A stretch of 64,000 bases of DNA from positions 1 to 64,000 of the forward strand of contig JBCCGK010000069.1 in NCBI GenBank assembly GCA_039029315.1, written 5' to 3'. A model generated the notes under the pieces. The model worked only from the letters and a program-made list of their open reading frames with translations. It did no database searches and was not told where the DNA came from. A program made the translations under genes and the position numbers. The first letter of the stretch is position 1, and the number at the start of each line of letters is the position of its first letter. This DNA is from JBCCCJ01 sp039029315. GTDB lineage: Bacteria; Bacteroidota; Bacteroidia; J057. Positions 43,454 through 52,065 of the stretch are shown here, in pieces.

Positions 43454-44260
43454 TCAATGAGCCAGAAAGATCCACTTGCCTTTCTCCCTTGTCACATCTC
43501 TCAACACACCGATGATGTCAGCAGGATGCCGTTTCTTCTCAAACAGTTGAACCAGTTTGTAAAATATTCGCGAATGAAAGCCGACCCCCTTGAGTAACAT
43601 AGCAAAGACAAGCATCCGTTGATCTTCTTGCTGGATATAGGCGTTTTGATCACTTTTTGGCACTTGGGCAAACTCCTGTGCTACCCGCCAGGCGTTTTCT
43701 CTGGCTTTTTTGAGACTGAATTTCGCCAATCTTTCATCCCAATTCCGAAAAAACCAGTCTGACCACCGAGCCAGCGGAGAGAGTTCTCCCAATTTGTCCT
43801 GAACCCCATTAATCATCTCAAACAACAAGCGGTTGATTTCATCAAAATCCCCTTTCAATGGTTCTACATTGGGACCAGCAATGGTCTCAGCAGCAGCAAT
43901 GCCCAGATCCAGATTAATATGAGCATTTATCCCCAACAATAAGTGGTTCAAAACTGGCAGATAGGATTTCCTGGCTGAATCAAAGGCTACTGCCCAGACT
44001 TTACTTGGTTTTTTTCGCGATTGGTATTGATGAAAGGCTTCCAGGTATCGATTGGCAAAAATCACATCCAGTTTTTCCATTCTGGCTCCATCTGAGAACC
44101 GATTTTCTGCTATTCCCGTTTTTACAGCCTTGGTCACAGATTGGTACAAAACCGGAAAGTATCCAAGGCGACTCTGATGTTCAAGGGACCACTGAATGAT
44201 GTCCTCCAACTGCTGTATGACATCATCGATGGTCTGGGCGGGTTCAAAAGAAGTAGGCAT
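43454..44260 (-). CDS. DUF5995-family protein
   Basis: The 268-residue all-helical cytoplasmic protein has the family signature LLLGINAHINLDLGIAAAET near its centre (about 107-126), with a conserved His and Asp and a tail of helices. Function of DUF5995 is not known; a fold related to di-metal helical bundles is a guess from the His/Asp pattern. It has no signal peptide. It is divergent from the trimodular lipoprotein gene at 44356 with 95 bp between. Confidence 0.8.
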   Translation of the reverse strand: MPTSFEPAQTIDDVIQQLEDIIQWSLEHQSRLGYFPVLYQSVTKAVKTGIAENRFSDGARMEKLDVIFANRYLEAFHQYQSRKKPSKVWAVAFDSARKSYLPVLNHLLLGINAHINLDLGIAAAETIAGPNVEPLKGDFDEINRLLFEMINGVQDKLGELSPLARWSDWFFRNWDERLAKFSLKKARENAWRVAQEFAQVPKSDQNAYIQQEDQRMLVFAMLLKGVGFHSRIFYKLVQLFEKKRHPADIIGVLRDVTREKGKWIFLAH

Positions 44261-44355
44261 GGGACCATGTTAAGAAATCTCATGCTCATTCTCAAGCATT
44301 TGATCCCCGATTGGCTTTTCTGTAATTTGTGACCCTCAATTAACCAACACTTTCT

Positions 44356-46152
44356 ATGAAACAATTTGCCCGACAATCTCTTCCTTTCATATTCTTGATG
44401 GGAATGTTTGTTGCATGCACCAATCAATCCTCACAACAGTCCCTTCCAGAACTCGATCTTCGAGTAGACAATTTTGGATTGTATGATCAACATGGCAGCT
44501 TCCACAATCTGTATTACTATTCTGATGCTTCAGCCATCGTGCTATTTGTTCACGGCAACGGCTGTCCGATTGTGCGCAACGTCATGCCCGCTTTGCGTGA
44601 AGTAAGGGATTCTTATACCGACAAAGGTGTTCAGTTTTTCATGCTCAATGCCAATCTTCAAGACAATCGGGAAAACATCATTCATGAAGCTGCGGATTTC
44701 GGGATCGATTTCCCTATCATGGTAGATGATGCCCAACTGGTGGCAGAATCTCTGGATATCCACCGAACGGCTGAAGCCATCGTCATTGATCCCAAACAAT
44801 GGAAGATCGTCTATCGTGGTCCTGTAGATGATCGTCTGAACTATGAGACACAGAAGAAAGAAGCCGCCAATAATTATCTGGCTGATGCCCTCGACAAACA
44901 TCTCAATGGGCAGGCCATTGCTCAGGCAGTCGTACGTTCTCCGGGATGTCTGGTAGCCCTTCCGGTACAGGAATCCAAAGAACATGAAAACCTGACCTAT
45001 GTCAGTGATATTGCGCCCATTCTGAAGTCCAACTGCCGAAAATGCCACCAAAAGGGAGGAATCGCTCCCTGGGCAATGGAGAGCTATGAGATTGTCCGCG
45101 GATGGGCCCCCATGATGAGAGAAGTCGTTCGAACAAGACGTATGCCACCATGGCAAGCCGATCCTCACTATGGAGAGTTTTCCAATGATCTGTCCCTCAC
45201 AGTAGAGGAGCAGCAAAAGATCGTGCATTGGGTAGAAAATGGTGCCCCCAGAGGAGAGGGTGATGATATGCTGAAAAATCATCCAGCCACTGGTGACGCC
45301 TGGGGATTGGGTGAACCGGATCTTGTCATCGAACTGGAGCCACAAAGCATTCCCGCAACAGGGGTATTGGAGTATCGCTACTTCCCAATCAAACCTGATC
45401 TCAAGGAAGGAAAATGGATCAAAGCGGTAGAAGTGAAACCTGGCAATTTTGCAGCACTTCATCATGTGTTGGTCAGTGTTACTTATCCCGATGGGTTTGA
45501 GGAACCTATTGAGCGAACCAATCGATGGTTTGATGGTCTGTTTGCTTCTTATGCGCCAGGTGCAGAGCCAGAAGTCTTCCCCGAAGGATCAGGCCGCTAC
45601 CTGCCTGTTGGGAGTGAACTCCTCTTTCAGATACATTATACCACAACGGGGAAAGAAGAAACAGATGCCTCCAAACTGGGCATCTACTTTGCTGAGAAAG
45701 AACCCGAGAAAGAATTTCTGATTGTTGGTCCCGCCAACTGGAAGTTTGAAATTCCTCCTGAAACCAAGGCCCATGATGTTCATGCCAAGAAAGTATTCGA
45801 AGAAGATGTGACCCTCTATGGCATGTCCCCTCACATGCATTTTCGAGGCAAATCGATGAAGTATACCGCACATTATCCGGATGGGAGCAGTGAAGTTTTG
45901 ATCAATGTACCCAACTATAACTTCAATTGGCAGCGATATTATAAGCTGAAAGAACCCAAGGCCATCCCTGCTGGGACTGAGATCGCCGTTCATGCTGTGT
46001 TTGACAATTCTTCACAGAACCTATACAATCCTGATCCGTCTTCAAAAGTCTACTTCGGAGAGCAGAGTTTTGAAGAAATGCTGATTGGGTATATGGCCTT
46101 TGTGAGAGGGGTCAAGAAGAAAAAAGAGCAGTTGGCGATTACGAGTAGATAA
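44356..46152 (+). CDS. lipoprotein fusing thioredoxin-like, c-haem and copper monooxygenase-like domains
   Basis: The 598-residue lipoprotein (lipobox FVAC, Cys21) has three parts. A redoxin-like domain (about 33-180) carries GNGCP at the active-site position, with a single Cys. A haem c motif CRKCH (227-231) follows, with a later Met (MPPW, near 263) as possible axial ligand. A peptidylglycine/dopamine-monooxygenase-like copper domain (about 325-595) has His369-His370, His427, the pair His493/His495 in SPHMHFRG and a late Met (near 575-580), matching the CuH and CuM ligand order of that family. It probably oxidises an organic substrate at the outer membrane or periplasm, with electrons passed through the haem; the substrate is unknown. 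Confidence 0.88.
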   Translation: MKQFARQSLPFIFLMGMFVACTNQSSQQSLPELDLRVDNFGLYDQHGSFHNLYYYSDASAIVLFVHGNGCPIVRNVMPALREVRDSYTDKGVQFFMLNANLQDNRENIIHEAADFGIDFPIMVDDAQLVAESLDIHRTAEAIVIDPKQWKIVYRGPVDDRLNYETQKKEAANNYLADALDKHLNGQAIAQAVVRSPGCLVALPVQESKEHENLTYVSDIAPILKSNCRKCHQKGGIAPWAMESYEIVRGWAPMMREVVRTRRMPPWQADPHYGEFSNDLSLTVEEQQKIVHWVENGAPRGEGDDMLKNHPATGDAWGLGEPDLVIELEPQSIPATGVLEYRYFPIKPDLKEGKWIKAVEVKPGNFAALHHVLVSVTYPDGFEEPIERTNRWFDGLFASYAPGAEPEVFPEGSGRYLPVGSELLFQIHYTTTGKEETDASKLGIYFAEKEPEKEFLIVGPANWKFEIPPETKAHDVHAKKVFEEDVTLYGMSPHMHFRGKSMKYTAHYPDGSSEVLINVPNYNFNWQRYYKLKEPKAIPAGTEIAVHAVFDNSSQNLYNPDPSSKVYFGEQSFEEMLIGYMAFVRGVKKKKEQLAITSR

Positions 46153-46177
46153 CATCTGTTCCGCTTCATCTAGCCGA

Positions 46178-46225
46178 GCCGGAATCTATTCTGTTCGGAT
46201 GACAGATTAGATTCCGGCCTTTTTC
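46178..46225 (+). terminator. intrinsic terminator between convergent genes
   Basis: A 17-bp stem with one mismatch joins 46178-46194 (gccggaatctattctgt) to 46202-46218 (acagattagattccggc) and runs into cttttt. It terminates the copper/haem lipoprotein gene and probably the leftward methyltransferase gene. Confidence 0.9.
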
Positions 46226-46230
46226 AGTTA

Positions 46231-46770
46231 TTATATGGTTTCATTATTCCATTCACTCACAGCTGCATACATCTCCCGATAGCCATAGCGAGACTGCTGG
46301 GAGCCGATCTTCTGAGGGGCAGTCAATCCAGCTTGCTTTGCCAGCATCCCAAATTTACTGAAGGAAACAGGATACGGGACCCAGGGATTGCCTTGGTCGG
46401 TATCATATTCGATGAGGATGATTCTCCTTTGCTTGCCTGTTTGCGGTTTTAGCCGAGCGAGAAAGGCGGCCTGGTCACGCACATAATGGAGTGCATTCGC
46501 CATTAGTACGCCATCTAGCCCCTTGAATTGAAGGGCTTGAGTGAAATCCTGCTCAATTAAGCGTATTTCTGCCCAGCTTTTTTGATGCTGGGCAGAAATA
46601 TTCTGAAGGGCCTTGCCATCCCTGTCAACCGCATATACCACCCCATTTTCTCCCAACAAATCCGCCATCGCGAAACTGAAACGCCCTTGTCCAGCTCCCA
46701 GATCTGCCCAGCTTTCCCCTGGACGGATCTCAGCATGTTCTATGAGTGCGACGGCTTCCTGATGCGTCAT
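46231..46770 (-). CDS. class I SAM-dependent methyltransferase
   Basis: The 179-residue cytoplasmic enzyme has motif I WADLGAGQGRFSFAMADLL, an acidic end of strand 2 in YAVDRDGKAL, and the later motif LKPQTGKQRRIILIEYD. It transfers a methyl group from S-adenosylmethionine to an unidentified acceptor. It is short for the family (usual 200-250), lacking extra C-terminal strands. Six bases separate its start from the stop of the M20 hydrolase gene upstream, so the two form an operon. Confidence 0.85.
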   Translation of the reverse strand: MTHQEAVALIEHAEIRPGESWADLGAGQGRFSFAMADLLGENGVVYAVDRDGKALQNISAQHQKSWAEIRLIEQDFTQALQFKGLDGVLMANALHYVRDQAAFLARLKPQTGKQRRIILIEYDTDQGNPWVPYPVSFSKFGMLAKQAGLTAPQKIGSQQSRYGYREMYAAVSEWNNETI

Positions 46771-46776
46771 CCCGTT

Positions 46777-48213
46777 CTAGTTTCGATAGTCCAGCGGAGG
46801 TTTTCGATCACCCAACAGAGCTTCATATTCGAACTCATCCCCGGTTCGTCTTTCCAGTTCTAATTTCGCCTTGGGAATGACTGCCCCTGGATCAGAAAAG
46901 AGATCATAAACAGAAAGCGCCAGCGTTTTGGCAGCCACCATCATGCCCTTCATGCCAATACTCATGCCCCCACAGGCCACCGCTTGCCAACTATGCGCTG
47001 GAACTCCAGGCACCCAGGTTGCAGCTCTCATACCAGCTGTAGGGACCACCCAGCTGATATCACCCACATCCGTTGATCCTCCTCCGGATTTGATGGCAAA
47101 GGTCTGGATCTGTTCAGAAGATGCCAGAGGCAGGATGTCTGTACCAAGTGTGGTTCTGATCTCATTGGCAAATGTCGTCTCTCGATTGTCATAGCTCACG
47201 CCTCCAACCGTCTGGAGATTTTTGTAGACCACACGCGACAGGGCCTCATTGGGCATGAGGTTATACAAGCCATGGATCACTTCATACTCCAACCGAACCC
47301 CTGTCCCAAGCGCGGCACCCTCTGCGGCTTTCACAACTCTGTCAAAGAGAGACATCACTTCCGCACGATCCGGATGTCGGATATAGTAATACACTTCTGC
47401 GAACTCCGGAACGATATTGGGGGCATCTCCTCCTCGTGTTATGACATAGTGAATCCGCGTTTCTTGCTTGACATGCTCCCGCATCAGGTTGACCATATAA
47501 TTCATGGCTTCTACCGCATCCAGGGCACTTCGTCCTCTCTCTGGTGCTCCTGCTGCATGGGCGGACTTGCCATAGAAGCGAAACTTCGCGGATTTGTTGG
47601 ACAAGGATGATCCCGGACTGGCATCATTGCGGTCTCCGGGATGCCAATGCAAGACTGCATCCACATCATCGAACAATCCATCCCTGACCATGTATACTTT
47701 GCCAGCTCCTCCCTCCTCCGCTGGCGTACCATAGAGTCGAAGGGTTCCACTTGTGCCTGAGCGCTTGAGCCAGTCTTTGATGGCTATAGCGGCAGCCACA
47801 GAGGCAGATCCGAACAGATGGTGCCCACAGGCATGACCAGATTTTTTCCCTTCGATTTCTGCTCGTTGGGGCATGGTGTCCTGGGATAGTCCGGGAAGGG
47901 CATCAAATTCTGCCAGAATGCCAATGACTGGCTTACCAGACCCATAACTGGCAACAAAAGCAGTTGGAATCTCTGCGACTCCCTCTTCCATGTCAAATCC
48001 AGCTTCTGTGAGGGTCTGCTGCAACAAGTGAGAGCTTTGTGTCTCTTGGTAGCCCAATTCGGCATGTTGCCAGATTTGTTTGGCGATCTTGGCATAGGTG
48101 CCAGCTTGCTTATCCAATTGTTTCATCAGCTTCTCCTTGGCCTTCTGCGCTTGAAGGGAGAGGGTGATCAGGAAAATCGTAGGAAGGAGTAGACAGACTT
48201 TCTTCATGAACAT
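46777..48213 (-). CDS. exported M20-family amidohydrolase (AbgB-like)
   Basis: The 478-residue enzyme has a signal peptide (about 1-24 from MFMKK; ATG 48207 is an equal start). Metal site: Cys and His residues in HACGHH, Glu-Glu in PAEEGGAGK, His in HWHPGD and a later His in VPAHSWQ, the pattern of the M20D/AbgB amidohydrolases that cleave acyl amino acids, p-aminobenzoyl-glutamate or indole conjugates. The signal peptide suggests the periplasm, unlike cytoplasmic AbgB. It shares an operon with a small methyltransferase gene, an unusual pairing. Confidence 0.87.
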   Translation of the reverse strand: MFMKKVCLLLPTIFLITLSLQAQKAKEKLMKQLDKQAGTYAKIAKQIWQHAELGYQETQSSHLLQQTLTEAGFDMEEGVAEIPTAFVASYGSGKPVIGILAEFDALPGLSQDTMPQRAEIEGKKSGHACGHHLFGSASVAAAIAIKDWLKRSGTSGTLRLYGTPAEEGGAGKVYMVRDGLFDDVDAVLHWHPGDRNDASPGSSLSNKSAKFRFYGKSAHAAGAPERGRSALDAVEAMNYMVNLMREHVKQETRIHYVITRGGDAPNIVPEFAEVYYYIRHPDRAEVMSLFDRVVKAAEGAALGTGVRLEYEVIHGLYNLMPNEALSRVVYKNLQTVGGVSYDNRETTFANEIRTTLGTDILPLASSEQIQTFAIKSGGGSTDVGDISWVVPTAGMRAATWVPGVPAHSWQAVACGGMSIGMKGMMVAAKTLALSVYDLFSDPGAVIPKAKLELERRTGDEFEYEALLGDRKPPLDYRN

Positions 48214-48350
48214 ATGATTGAGTGTAAAAGCTCAAAGATACAGAAGCTCCGGAGAAACTGTTCCATCCTATTTCGCAGGAAGACAGAGGCTAATCAAGTG
48301 CAAAGCGGACAAGATCATATTGGTTTGGTCTCAATGCCGCTAATTGGCCC

Positions 48351-49154
48351 TCATGAATTTAATTGATGAAGAATCGCTTTATACATCTCCTCAACTGTCT
48401 CCTCGCTTAGCTGCAGCTTACTGGCAATCTCTGCGTAGGATTTTTTCTGCACATAGACGAACTCCAGCAACTCTTTTTCTTGCTGGGACAGCTTGGCGAT
48501 GGCAAGATACACATGCCTTAATTCTGGAACGGGGGCAGGAGAGGATCTCTTTTTTTGAGACCAATCTAATCCTATGCTTCTGGAACGACTGATTTTAAAA
48601 GATGCTTTCATCTCCGCAGGAGGTTGAAGGGTAAATCCATGCTGATTGGCTGTATGACGTATCCATCTGGCAAGGGACGAATCTTCTCCCCAATCGAATG
48701 CTTGCCTGGGCTCCAGGAGATCTTTTTTCAACTGAAAATAAAACACAGAGGCAAATTGAAAAACGGAACTGCCTGATCGGATATATGTGGAAAAATCTCT
48801 TTTGAAAATGTTAAGACCCCTCAATAACATTTCCACAACTATTTGTTCCTCTCCCGTTTTTTGGAATTCTCCAACCAATGCCTGTTCAGGAAGGGCTTGC
48901 AAATAGACTTCCCGATTGAAAATGGATTCCCTCAGTCGTCCCTGGCTTGTCTGAATATCTGCCAGGATATCTTTCCGGGTTTTGCCCTGTGCACGATGGG
49001 ATTCGAGTTGAGCAATCAGAATTCGGTCCAGAATATGACTCTCCAAATGCGCCTGCATCTCCGCTTTTCGCGCATAGTCCGGATTCATCACATACTCCAG
49101 AAAATCCTCAAACTGGAAGGCTGTTGGGTCAATATGTTCTTTGTCATGATTCAT
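48351..49154 (-). CDS. protein with sigma region 4-like C-terminus, linked to an ECF sigma gene
   Basis: The 267-residue protein ends with a helix-turn-helix (about 215-265, AIAKLSQQEKELLEFVYVQKK then SYAEIASKLQLSEETVEEMY) typical of sigma factor region 4, with no region 2 before it. The first 80 residues are helical (FEDFLEYVMNPDYARKAEM, HLESHILDRILIAQLE) and resemble an anti-sigma-type N-terminus rather than core-binding sequence. The middle (about 85-200) is unclassified. The gene lies 12 bp after the ECF sigma gene (49167-49739), so the pair is one operon. It may be an anti-sigma factor or a co-regulator; this is inference. Confidence 0.65.
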   Translation of the reverse strand: MNHDKEHIDPTAFQFEDFLEYVMNPDYARKAEMQAHLESHILDRILIAQLESHRAQGKTRKDILADIQTSQGRLRESIFNREVYLQALPEQALVGEFQKTGEEQIVVEMLLRGLNIFKRDFSTYIRSGSSVFQFASVFYFQLKKDLLEPRQAFDWGEDSSLARWIRHTANQHGFTLQPPAEMKASFKISRSRSIGLDWSQKKRSSPAPVPELRHVYLAIAKLSQQEKELLEFVYVQKKSYAEIASKLQLSEETVEEMYKAILHQLNS

Positions 49155-49166
49155 TTTTCCTGCCGT

Positions 49167-49739
49167 TCACAAGAGCCCTCTTTCTCTCAGTATATTTTTG
49201 AGTTCTTTCCTTGCCCGATTTTTTTCGCGTTTGGTAAAATTTGCTGGTTTGTTCAGCTGACTGTCTATTTCTTGATTGGAATATCCCTGGATAACCAGAC
49301 TGATGATTGTCTTGTGTTCTGGTCTGCTGAGGGATTCTATGCATTCCAGGATTTGTTCGGCAGACAGTTCACTGTCTATCAGGGTCCATTCTGTTTTTTC
49401 TTTGCCCAATGCTTCCAGAATATTTCGTCTGTTCTTATCCCTTCTCAGGTCTGACCGCCATTTGTTGATACAATGCCGTCGAATCCACAAAAAGAAGTTC
49501 TCTACCTCTTCTCCTGTATACAACTTTTCTCTTTTTTTCTCCAAAACGCCTCTGAACACATCATATACGATGTCCTCGGCAAGTTCTTTGTTGTTGGTCA
49601 CTCCTTCGATTGTCAAGATCAAACGTCCAAAATGCTGATCAAACAGGGATTCCAAAGCCCTGTCATTGCAAGCGGCAAACGCTTTCCACAAATATGCATC
49701 TGTCTGATTGTCAGGATGTGGGAGACGAATGGATGTCAT
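49167..49739 (-). CDS. ECF-type RNA polymerase sigma factor
   Basis: The 190-residue protein has region 2 (about 25-90, ALESLFDQHFGRLILTIEGV, ELAEDIVYDVFRGVLEKK) and region 4 (about 125-185, HKTIISLVIQGYSNQEID), the standard ECF arrangement. Region 4 is rather weak and ends in a basic RKELKNILRERGLL. It starts an operon with the region 4-like gene downstream. The start faces the promoter of the divergent sigma-like gene at 49903, 163 bp away, so both units could share regulation. Confidence 0.9.
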   Translation of the reverse strand: MTSIRLPHPDNQTDAYLWKAFAACNDRALESLFDQHFGRLILTIEGVTNNKELAEDIVYDVFRGVLEKKREKLYTGEEVENFFLWIRRHCINKWRSDLRRDKNRRNILEALGKEKTEWTLIDSELSAEQILECIESLSRPEHKTIISLVIQGYSNQEIDSQLNKPANFTKREKNRARKELKNILRERGLL

Positions 49740-49902
49740 TGGAGAAGGATAAAGGAACAGGAATAAGGCAAAACTCCCTCATTTTTCAAAAAAAAATCCT
49801 TTCCGATGAGACAATCCCGTGACTTGCGCACTGTGTATGTGAAAGGAAGAGACCGATCGGCATAAAATTTCACTTTTTTTCACAAAAAACGAGGAAAAAC
49901 GG
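49740..49902. promoter_or_regulatory. divergent promoter region of two sigma-factor units
   Basis: 163 bp separate the starts of the two divergent sigma genes. It is rich in A/T runs (aaaaaaaat near 49790, and tttttttcac near 49874). No match to TAnnTTTG with proper spacing was found, so the promoters may use other sigma factors, including the encoded ones. Confidence 0.35.
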
Positions 49903-50643
49903 ATGAATCAGGATCTTAAGAGAAAAAGGGGTTGTATGAATCACATGTTTCTGGAATTTGAGGCTAACAAAGACAGTAGAATTTGGGGATACCTGTTGGT
50001 CGAGTGGCATCCCGTTCTTCTTCCTATATCTTCCACGACAAAAAAGGTGGACTGGAGGAAGTCCAGGAAGTGTCATCACGGCCCCTCCTTGTTATTCTAT
50101 GGAGCGAGAGACGCTGACAAGAGGAAAGATCTGACGCAATTGTATCAACAATTATATGAAATCGCCTATGAGTCAGCTCGGTCTATCCTTGGCAAGACCG
50201 AGGAAGCCCGAATCATTGCACATGAAGTTGCTGCTGTAACCCTCATCAGACATGAGCAAAACAAGATCGCGAATGCGAGAGCTTATGCCACTAAAAGTGC
50301 AAGACATCTGGCCATCAAAGTAAAAAAACGAAAACATCTTCTGGCAGATATCGAGATTGTTGAGGAGCGGTTTATTACTGACAGTCATGAAGAGGCATTT
50401 ATCAGACATGAAACAAATGCATGTCAACATTTGCTTCTGGAGAAAGCCATTGCTTCTCTGAAGCCAAGACAAGCCGAGATCTTTTGCTTGCATATACGCG
50501 AGGGAGTTGGCTTTCAGGAAATCGCAGACAAACTGGACAGAACCTATGCCTCTGTGTCCAACACTTATTACAGAGCCCAGACCAAAGTCAAAACCTATAT
50601 ATCCAGGAGGATCAGGCACCTCTCTGATTCAGAGGCTGTCTGA
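49903..50643 (+). CDS. sigma-70-family transcription factor with long N-terminus
   Basis: The 246-residue protein has region 2 (about 75-140, ADKRKDLTQLYQQLYEIAYE, IAHEVAAVTLIR, RAYATKSARHLAIKVKKRK) and region 4 (about 175-235, IASLKPRQAEIFCLHIREGV, EIADKLDRTYASVSNTYYRA). The sequence between residues 1 and 70 (Lys-, Trp- and Pro-rich) is not sigma-like; if the true start is an alternative codon near 50085, the protein would be about 185 residues, a normal size for an ECF factor. The downstream vWA gene begins 64 bp after its stop. Confidence 0.75.
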   Translation: MNQDLKRKRGCMNHMFLEFEANKDSRIWGYLLVEWHPVLLPISSTTKKVDWRKSRKCHHGPSLLFYGARDADKRKDLTQLYQQLYEIAYESARSILGKTEEARIIAHEVAAVTLIRHEQNKIANARAYATKSARHLAIKVKKRKHLLADIEIVEERFITDSHEEAFIRHETNACQHLLLEKAIASLKPRQAEIFCLHIREGVGFQEIADKLDRTYASVSNTYYRAQTKVKTYISRRIRHLSDSEAV

Positions 50644-50707
50644 ATTTGATCTCATGGAATTGTAATGGGCCTTTATTCCGAATTTTCACCAATAAATACA
50701 CCTAGAC

Positions 50708-51349
50708 ATGAAAAAAATCACAAATTTACTAATCATCGATGCTTCAGGAAGTATGCAATCCCGTACTGCTGAAGTAAAACTTGGCATCCGCGAATTCATT
50801 CAGGATGCAGCTCGAACACTTACAGACAATCAAGTAGAATTGACCACCATTATCACAGAATTCTCCAGCGCTGGGTATTTCAGAGCCTTGGTGAATACCA
50901 ACAAACTCTCAGAACTAAACCAGCACATCGCCAATAGATATTGTCCGGATGGCATGACGGCTTTGTATGATGCGATTGGTTTGTCCTTTGAGTTGGTTCC
51001 CAAGAAGCAGGATGGGGTCCTTGTCTCTATCATCACAGATGGCTTGGAAAATGATTCGAGGACCTACTCCCTGGAAAAGGTCAAAAGCCTGATCAACAAG
51101 AAAAAAAGCAAAAAGAAGCCCTGGATCATTACCTTCATCGGAAGTTCTGAAGCCGATCTGACCCATAGTGCCAGAGAGATCGGTATTTCGGAAGGCAATA
51201 TCTTGCAGTACGGGGGAAGCGGCAGAGGATTCAGTGCAAGTATCAGTTCCGGTATACGAATGAAGAAGTCGCTGGTCGATCATGTCGTATCAGGAAAAGC
51301 CATCCAACAAAAAACCTTTGCAAAGGACCATCAGGTTGAAGAAAAATAG
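50708..51349 (+). CDS. von Willebrand factor A domain protein, cytoplasmic
   Basis: The 213-residue protein is a single vWA domain. It has a full metal-ion-dependent adhesion site: Asp11, Ser13 and Ser15 in DASGS, Thr79 in DGMTALYDA and Asp108 in ITDGLEND. It has no signal peptide or membrane segment and so works in the cytoplasm, probably binding a partner protein through Mg2+. It resembles TerY-type proteins of tellurite-resistance and phage-defence-linked clusters, but no other ter gene is near. It lies between a sigma-like gene and a CYTH gene, all on the plus strand. Confidence 0.85.
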   Translation: MKKITNLLIIDASGSMQSRTAEVKLGIREFIQDAARTLTDNQVELTTIITEFSSAGYFRALVNTNKLSELNQHIANRYCPDGMTALYDAIGLSFELVPKKQDGVLVSIITDGLENDSRTYSLEKVKSLINKKKSKKKPWIITFIGSSEADLTHSAREIGISEGNILQYGGSGRGFSASISSGIRMKKSLVDHVVSGKAIQQKTFAKDHQVEEK

Positions 51350-51421
51350 CCTTCATCACAGGTACGTTCTTTATGAGAAAATGTATTTCTTTGATACAAC
51401 CCAAACCGAAATTCATCTTTC

Positions 51422-52033
51422 ATGGCAGATTCAAAAAACAAAGAAACCGAACTCCGTTTTCTGGTCAAAGGAAGTTCCTGGCAATCCCTGGCAGACAAAG
51501 GCAAAGCCCAGACCATTGAACAAGCCTTTCTCTCAGCTTTTTACAAAAGAGTGGTCCGAATTCGAAAAAAAGATGGCAAGGGAATCCTGACCATTAAGGG
51601 AGAAAAGACAGGCGGGAGTCAAAATCCTGAATGGGAATATCCTATTCCACCTCAGGATGCCGACGAGATGTTGGCTCATCCAGGCTTGATTGATGAAGGC
51701 AGCTTTCCCATTTCCAAAACCAGATACAGTCTTATGGATCCTACTATCCAATGGAAAGGCCAGACCCTCATGTGGGAGATCGATGTCTTTCACGATCAAA
51801 ATGAAGGACTAATCCTGGCAGAGATCGAAATCAATGACCTTCAGTCCACAGAGGAAAAGCAGGAAGCAGAATCTGTGATTAGAAACAATCTCCCTTCATG
51901 GATTGGAAAGGAACTGGATTTTGAGAAAGACTCATCAGTGAAACGATATTTCAATAACTCCTTGTCAAAAAGTCCCTACAACAGCTGGAATGAGGCAGAC
52001 AAGGCCGAAATGGTGCATCATCTTAGCCTATAA
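51422..52033 (+). CDS. CYTH-domain (triphosphate tunnel metalloenzyme) protein
   Basis: The 203-residue protein has the CYTH tunnel fold: N-terminal ETELRFLVKGSSW aligns with the family EXEXKFLVKG start, then RVVRIRKKDGKGILTIKGEK, WEYPIPP, and WEIDVF with LAEIEIND. These hold acidic residues for metal and basic residues for phosphate. The Lys of the ExExK motif is Arg here. Family members are adenylate cyclases, thiamine triphosphatases or inorganic triphosphatases; bacterial proteins of this size mostly cleave short-chain polyphosphate. It follows the vWA gene by 72 bp. Confidence 0.85.
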   Translation: MADSKNKETELRFLVKGSSWQSLADKGKAQTIEQAFLSAFYKRVVRIRKKDGKGILTIKGEKTGGSQNPEWEYPIPPQDADEMLAHPGLIDEGSFPISKTRYSLMDPTIQWKGQTLMWEIDVFHDQNEGLILAEIEINDLQSTEEKQEAESVIRNNLPSWIGKELDFEKDSSVKRYFNNSLSKSPYNSWNEADKAEMVHHLSL

Positions 52034-52065
52034 CTGCCTGAATGGGCAGGTGGAAGAACACACAG

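Noticed and set aside
44542..45465. Open frame of 307 codons on the minus strand
   Set aside because: It lies entirely opposite the well supported copper/haem lipoprotein gene and shows no recognisable domain, signal peptide or start context.
50708..51349. Tellurite-resistance (ter) cluster
   Set aside because: Only a TerY-like single vWA protein is present; TerD, TerC, TerB or partner kinase and phosphatase genes are absent.
51282..51590. Open frame of 102 codons bridging the vWA and CYTH genes
   Set aside because: It overlaps both good genes in another frame and has no domain signal.
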